From NCBI RefSeq assembly GCF_019218885.1, contig NZ_JAHUWT010000002.1:1240001-1304000 (forward strand): 64,000 bases of DNA, given 5' to 3'. Of this stretch, positions 63,513 to 64,000 are shown piece by piece (the first letter of the stretch is position 1; every line of letters starts with the position of its first letter). The translations under genes were made by a program, and so were the position numbers. Source of the DNA: Bordetella sp. BOR01 (GTDB taxonomy: Bacteria > Pseudomonadota > Gammaproteobacteria > Burkholderiales > Burkholderiaceae_B). The notes beneath the pieces were generated by a model. It was not told the origin of the DNA. It saw nothing but the letters and a program-made list of their open reading frames with translations, and searched no databases.

Positions 63513-64000
63513 ATGTCGGAAACCACGCGCATCTGGGACGCGTTCCTGACCGAGCGGGACAAGGCCGTATTCAAGGCGGCCGGCTACGGCAAGCGGGGCG
63601 GCTTCGGCAAACGCCCCGCCTTGTTCATCATCGACGTGCAGTACAACTTCTGCGGCGATACGCCGCAAGACATCCTGGAAGGCCTGAAGACGTATCGCAC
63701 TCACTGCGGCGCCGAGGCATGGGATGCCGTCAAGCATATCGTTCCGCTGCTCGAGCTGGCGCGCGAGAAGAACCTGCCGGTGTTCTATACCGAGAGCGGC
63801 CGCCGCAACGACCTGCTCGACAGCGGCGTGCAAGTGGGCAAGAACCATCGCGGCACCGAAAAGACGGTGCTGGCCGATACCCATGCCACCCAGACTGTCG
63901 AAGAACTCGCGCCGCGTCCGCAGGACATACGCATCGTCAAGCAGAAGCCGTCGTGCTTTTTCGGCACGATCTTCATGAGCCATCTCAATTTCTTCGACGT
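63513..64000 (+). CDS. Isochorismatase-family hydrolase, cut by window end
   Basis: The first 162 codons of a cysteine hydrolase. The nucleophile-activating Asp is in ALFIIDVQYNFCGD (about D43), and the second triad member, Lys, in RIVKQKPSCFFGT; the catalytic Cys should lie beyond the edge. N-carbamoylsarcosine amidase, maleamate amidase and nicotinamidase are relatives. AGGAGA precedes the ATG. It would open the acyclic amide made by the preceding enzyme. Confidence 0.8.
   Translation, partial: MSETTRIWDAFLTERDKAVFKAAGYGKRGGFGKRPALFIIDVQYNFCGDTPQDILEGLKTYRTHCGAEAWDAVKHIVPLLELAREKNLPVFYTESGRRNDLLDSGVQVGKNHRGTEKTVLADTHATQTVEELAPRPQDIRIVKQKPSCFFGTIFMSHLNFFD

Overview
The window is high-GC DNA with very tight gene packing. 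It looks like an Alcaligenaceae betaproteobacterium (Bordetella/Achromobacter type). The main clues are three orphan tripartite-tricarboxylate (Bug) binding proteins without membrane partners, many GntR-FCD and LysR regulators, an fds-type formate dehydrogenase and small DUF4148 secreted proteins. The organism is inferred from gene content, not from a marker gene. No rRNA, tRNA, insertion sequence, phage or CRISPR array was seen.

Region 1 (1-1442) holds two DUF4148 secreted proteins and a TetR regulator. Each has the same 8-2-8 palindrome upstream, which suggests one small autoregulated regulon. Region 2 (1439-12855) is a divergent amino-acid utilisation island. The left arm encodes a ThDP enzyme, a DadA-type oxidase, an Asp/Glu racemase-family protein and a GntR. 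The right arm encodes an amino-acid ABC importer, a second GntR, a 2-hydroxyacid dehydrogenase, RidA, an aminotransferase and a Bug protein. Both arms start from overlapping promoters around a TGTATACA operator. Region 3 (13009-23177) is mixed: CopD-like protein, YajQ, an ECF sigma/anti-sigma unit with a readable ECF promoter, HutG, an SDR with a degenerate active site, exporters, a split chromate transporter, a lipoprotein 5'-nucleotidase behind four 11-bp repeats, and a methyltransferase.

Region 4 (23544-36949) is a formate module: an OFA transporter, fdsGBA, fdhD, fdsD, a divergent ModE/LysR-like regulator, and a nearly complete molybdopterin set (moaA on +; moaC-moaD-moaE-moaB-moeA on -). 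It supplies both the molybdoenzyme and its cofactor. Region 5 (37388-46684) has a flavin monooxygenase, an asparaginase-like/Bug/creatininase cluster with a divergent LysR, and a large AsmA-like DUF748 protein.

Region 6 (46877-58083) has a peroxiredoxin, transporters, biotin synthase, a Bug protein and an iron-uptake operon (two small membrane proteins, PepSY protein, TonB receptor) behind a promoter overlapped by a Fur-like site, then a Tat-exported hydrolase. Region 7 (58283-64000) pairs an isocitrate-lyase/PEP-mutase protein with a divergent operon of aconitase-family, dihydropyrimidinase-like and isochorismatase-like (cut by the edge) enzymes, with good sigma-70 promoters on both sides.

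The most striking non-coding signal is a double-hairpin repeat built from GGTGTCAGGC units. It is present in three full copies, each in the gap between two convergent genes. It occupies every convergent gap longer than about 150 bp in the window. A second, unrelated set of nested inverted repeats lies at 23261-23519.
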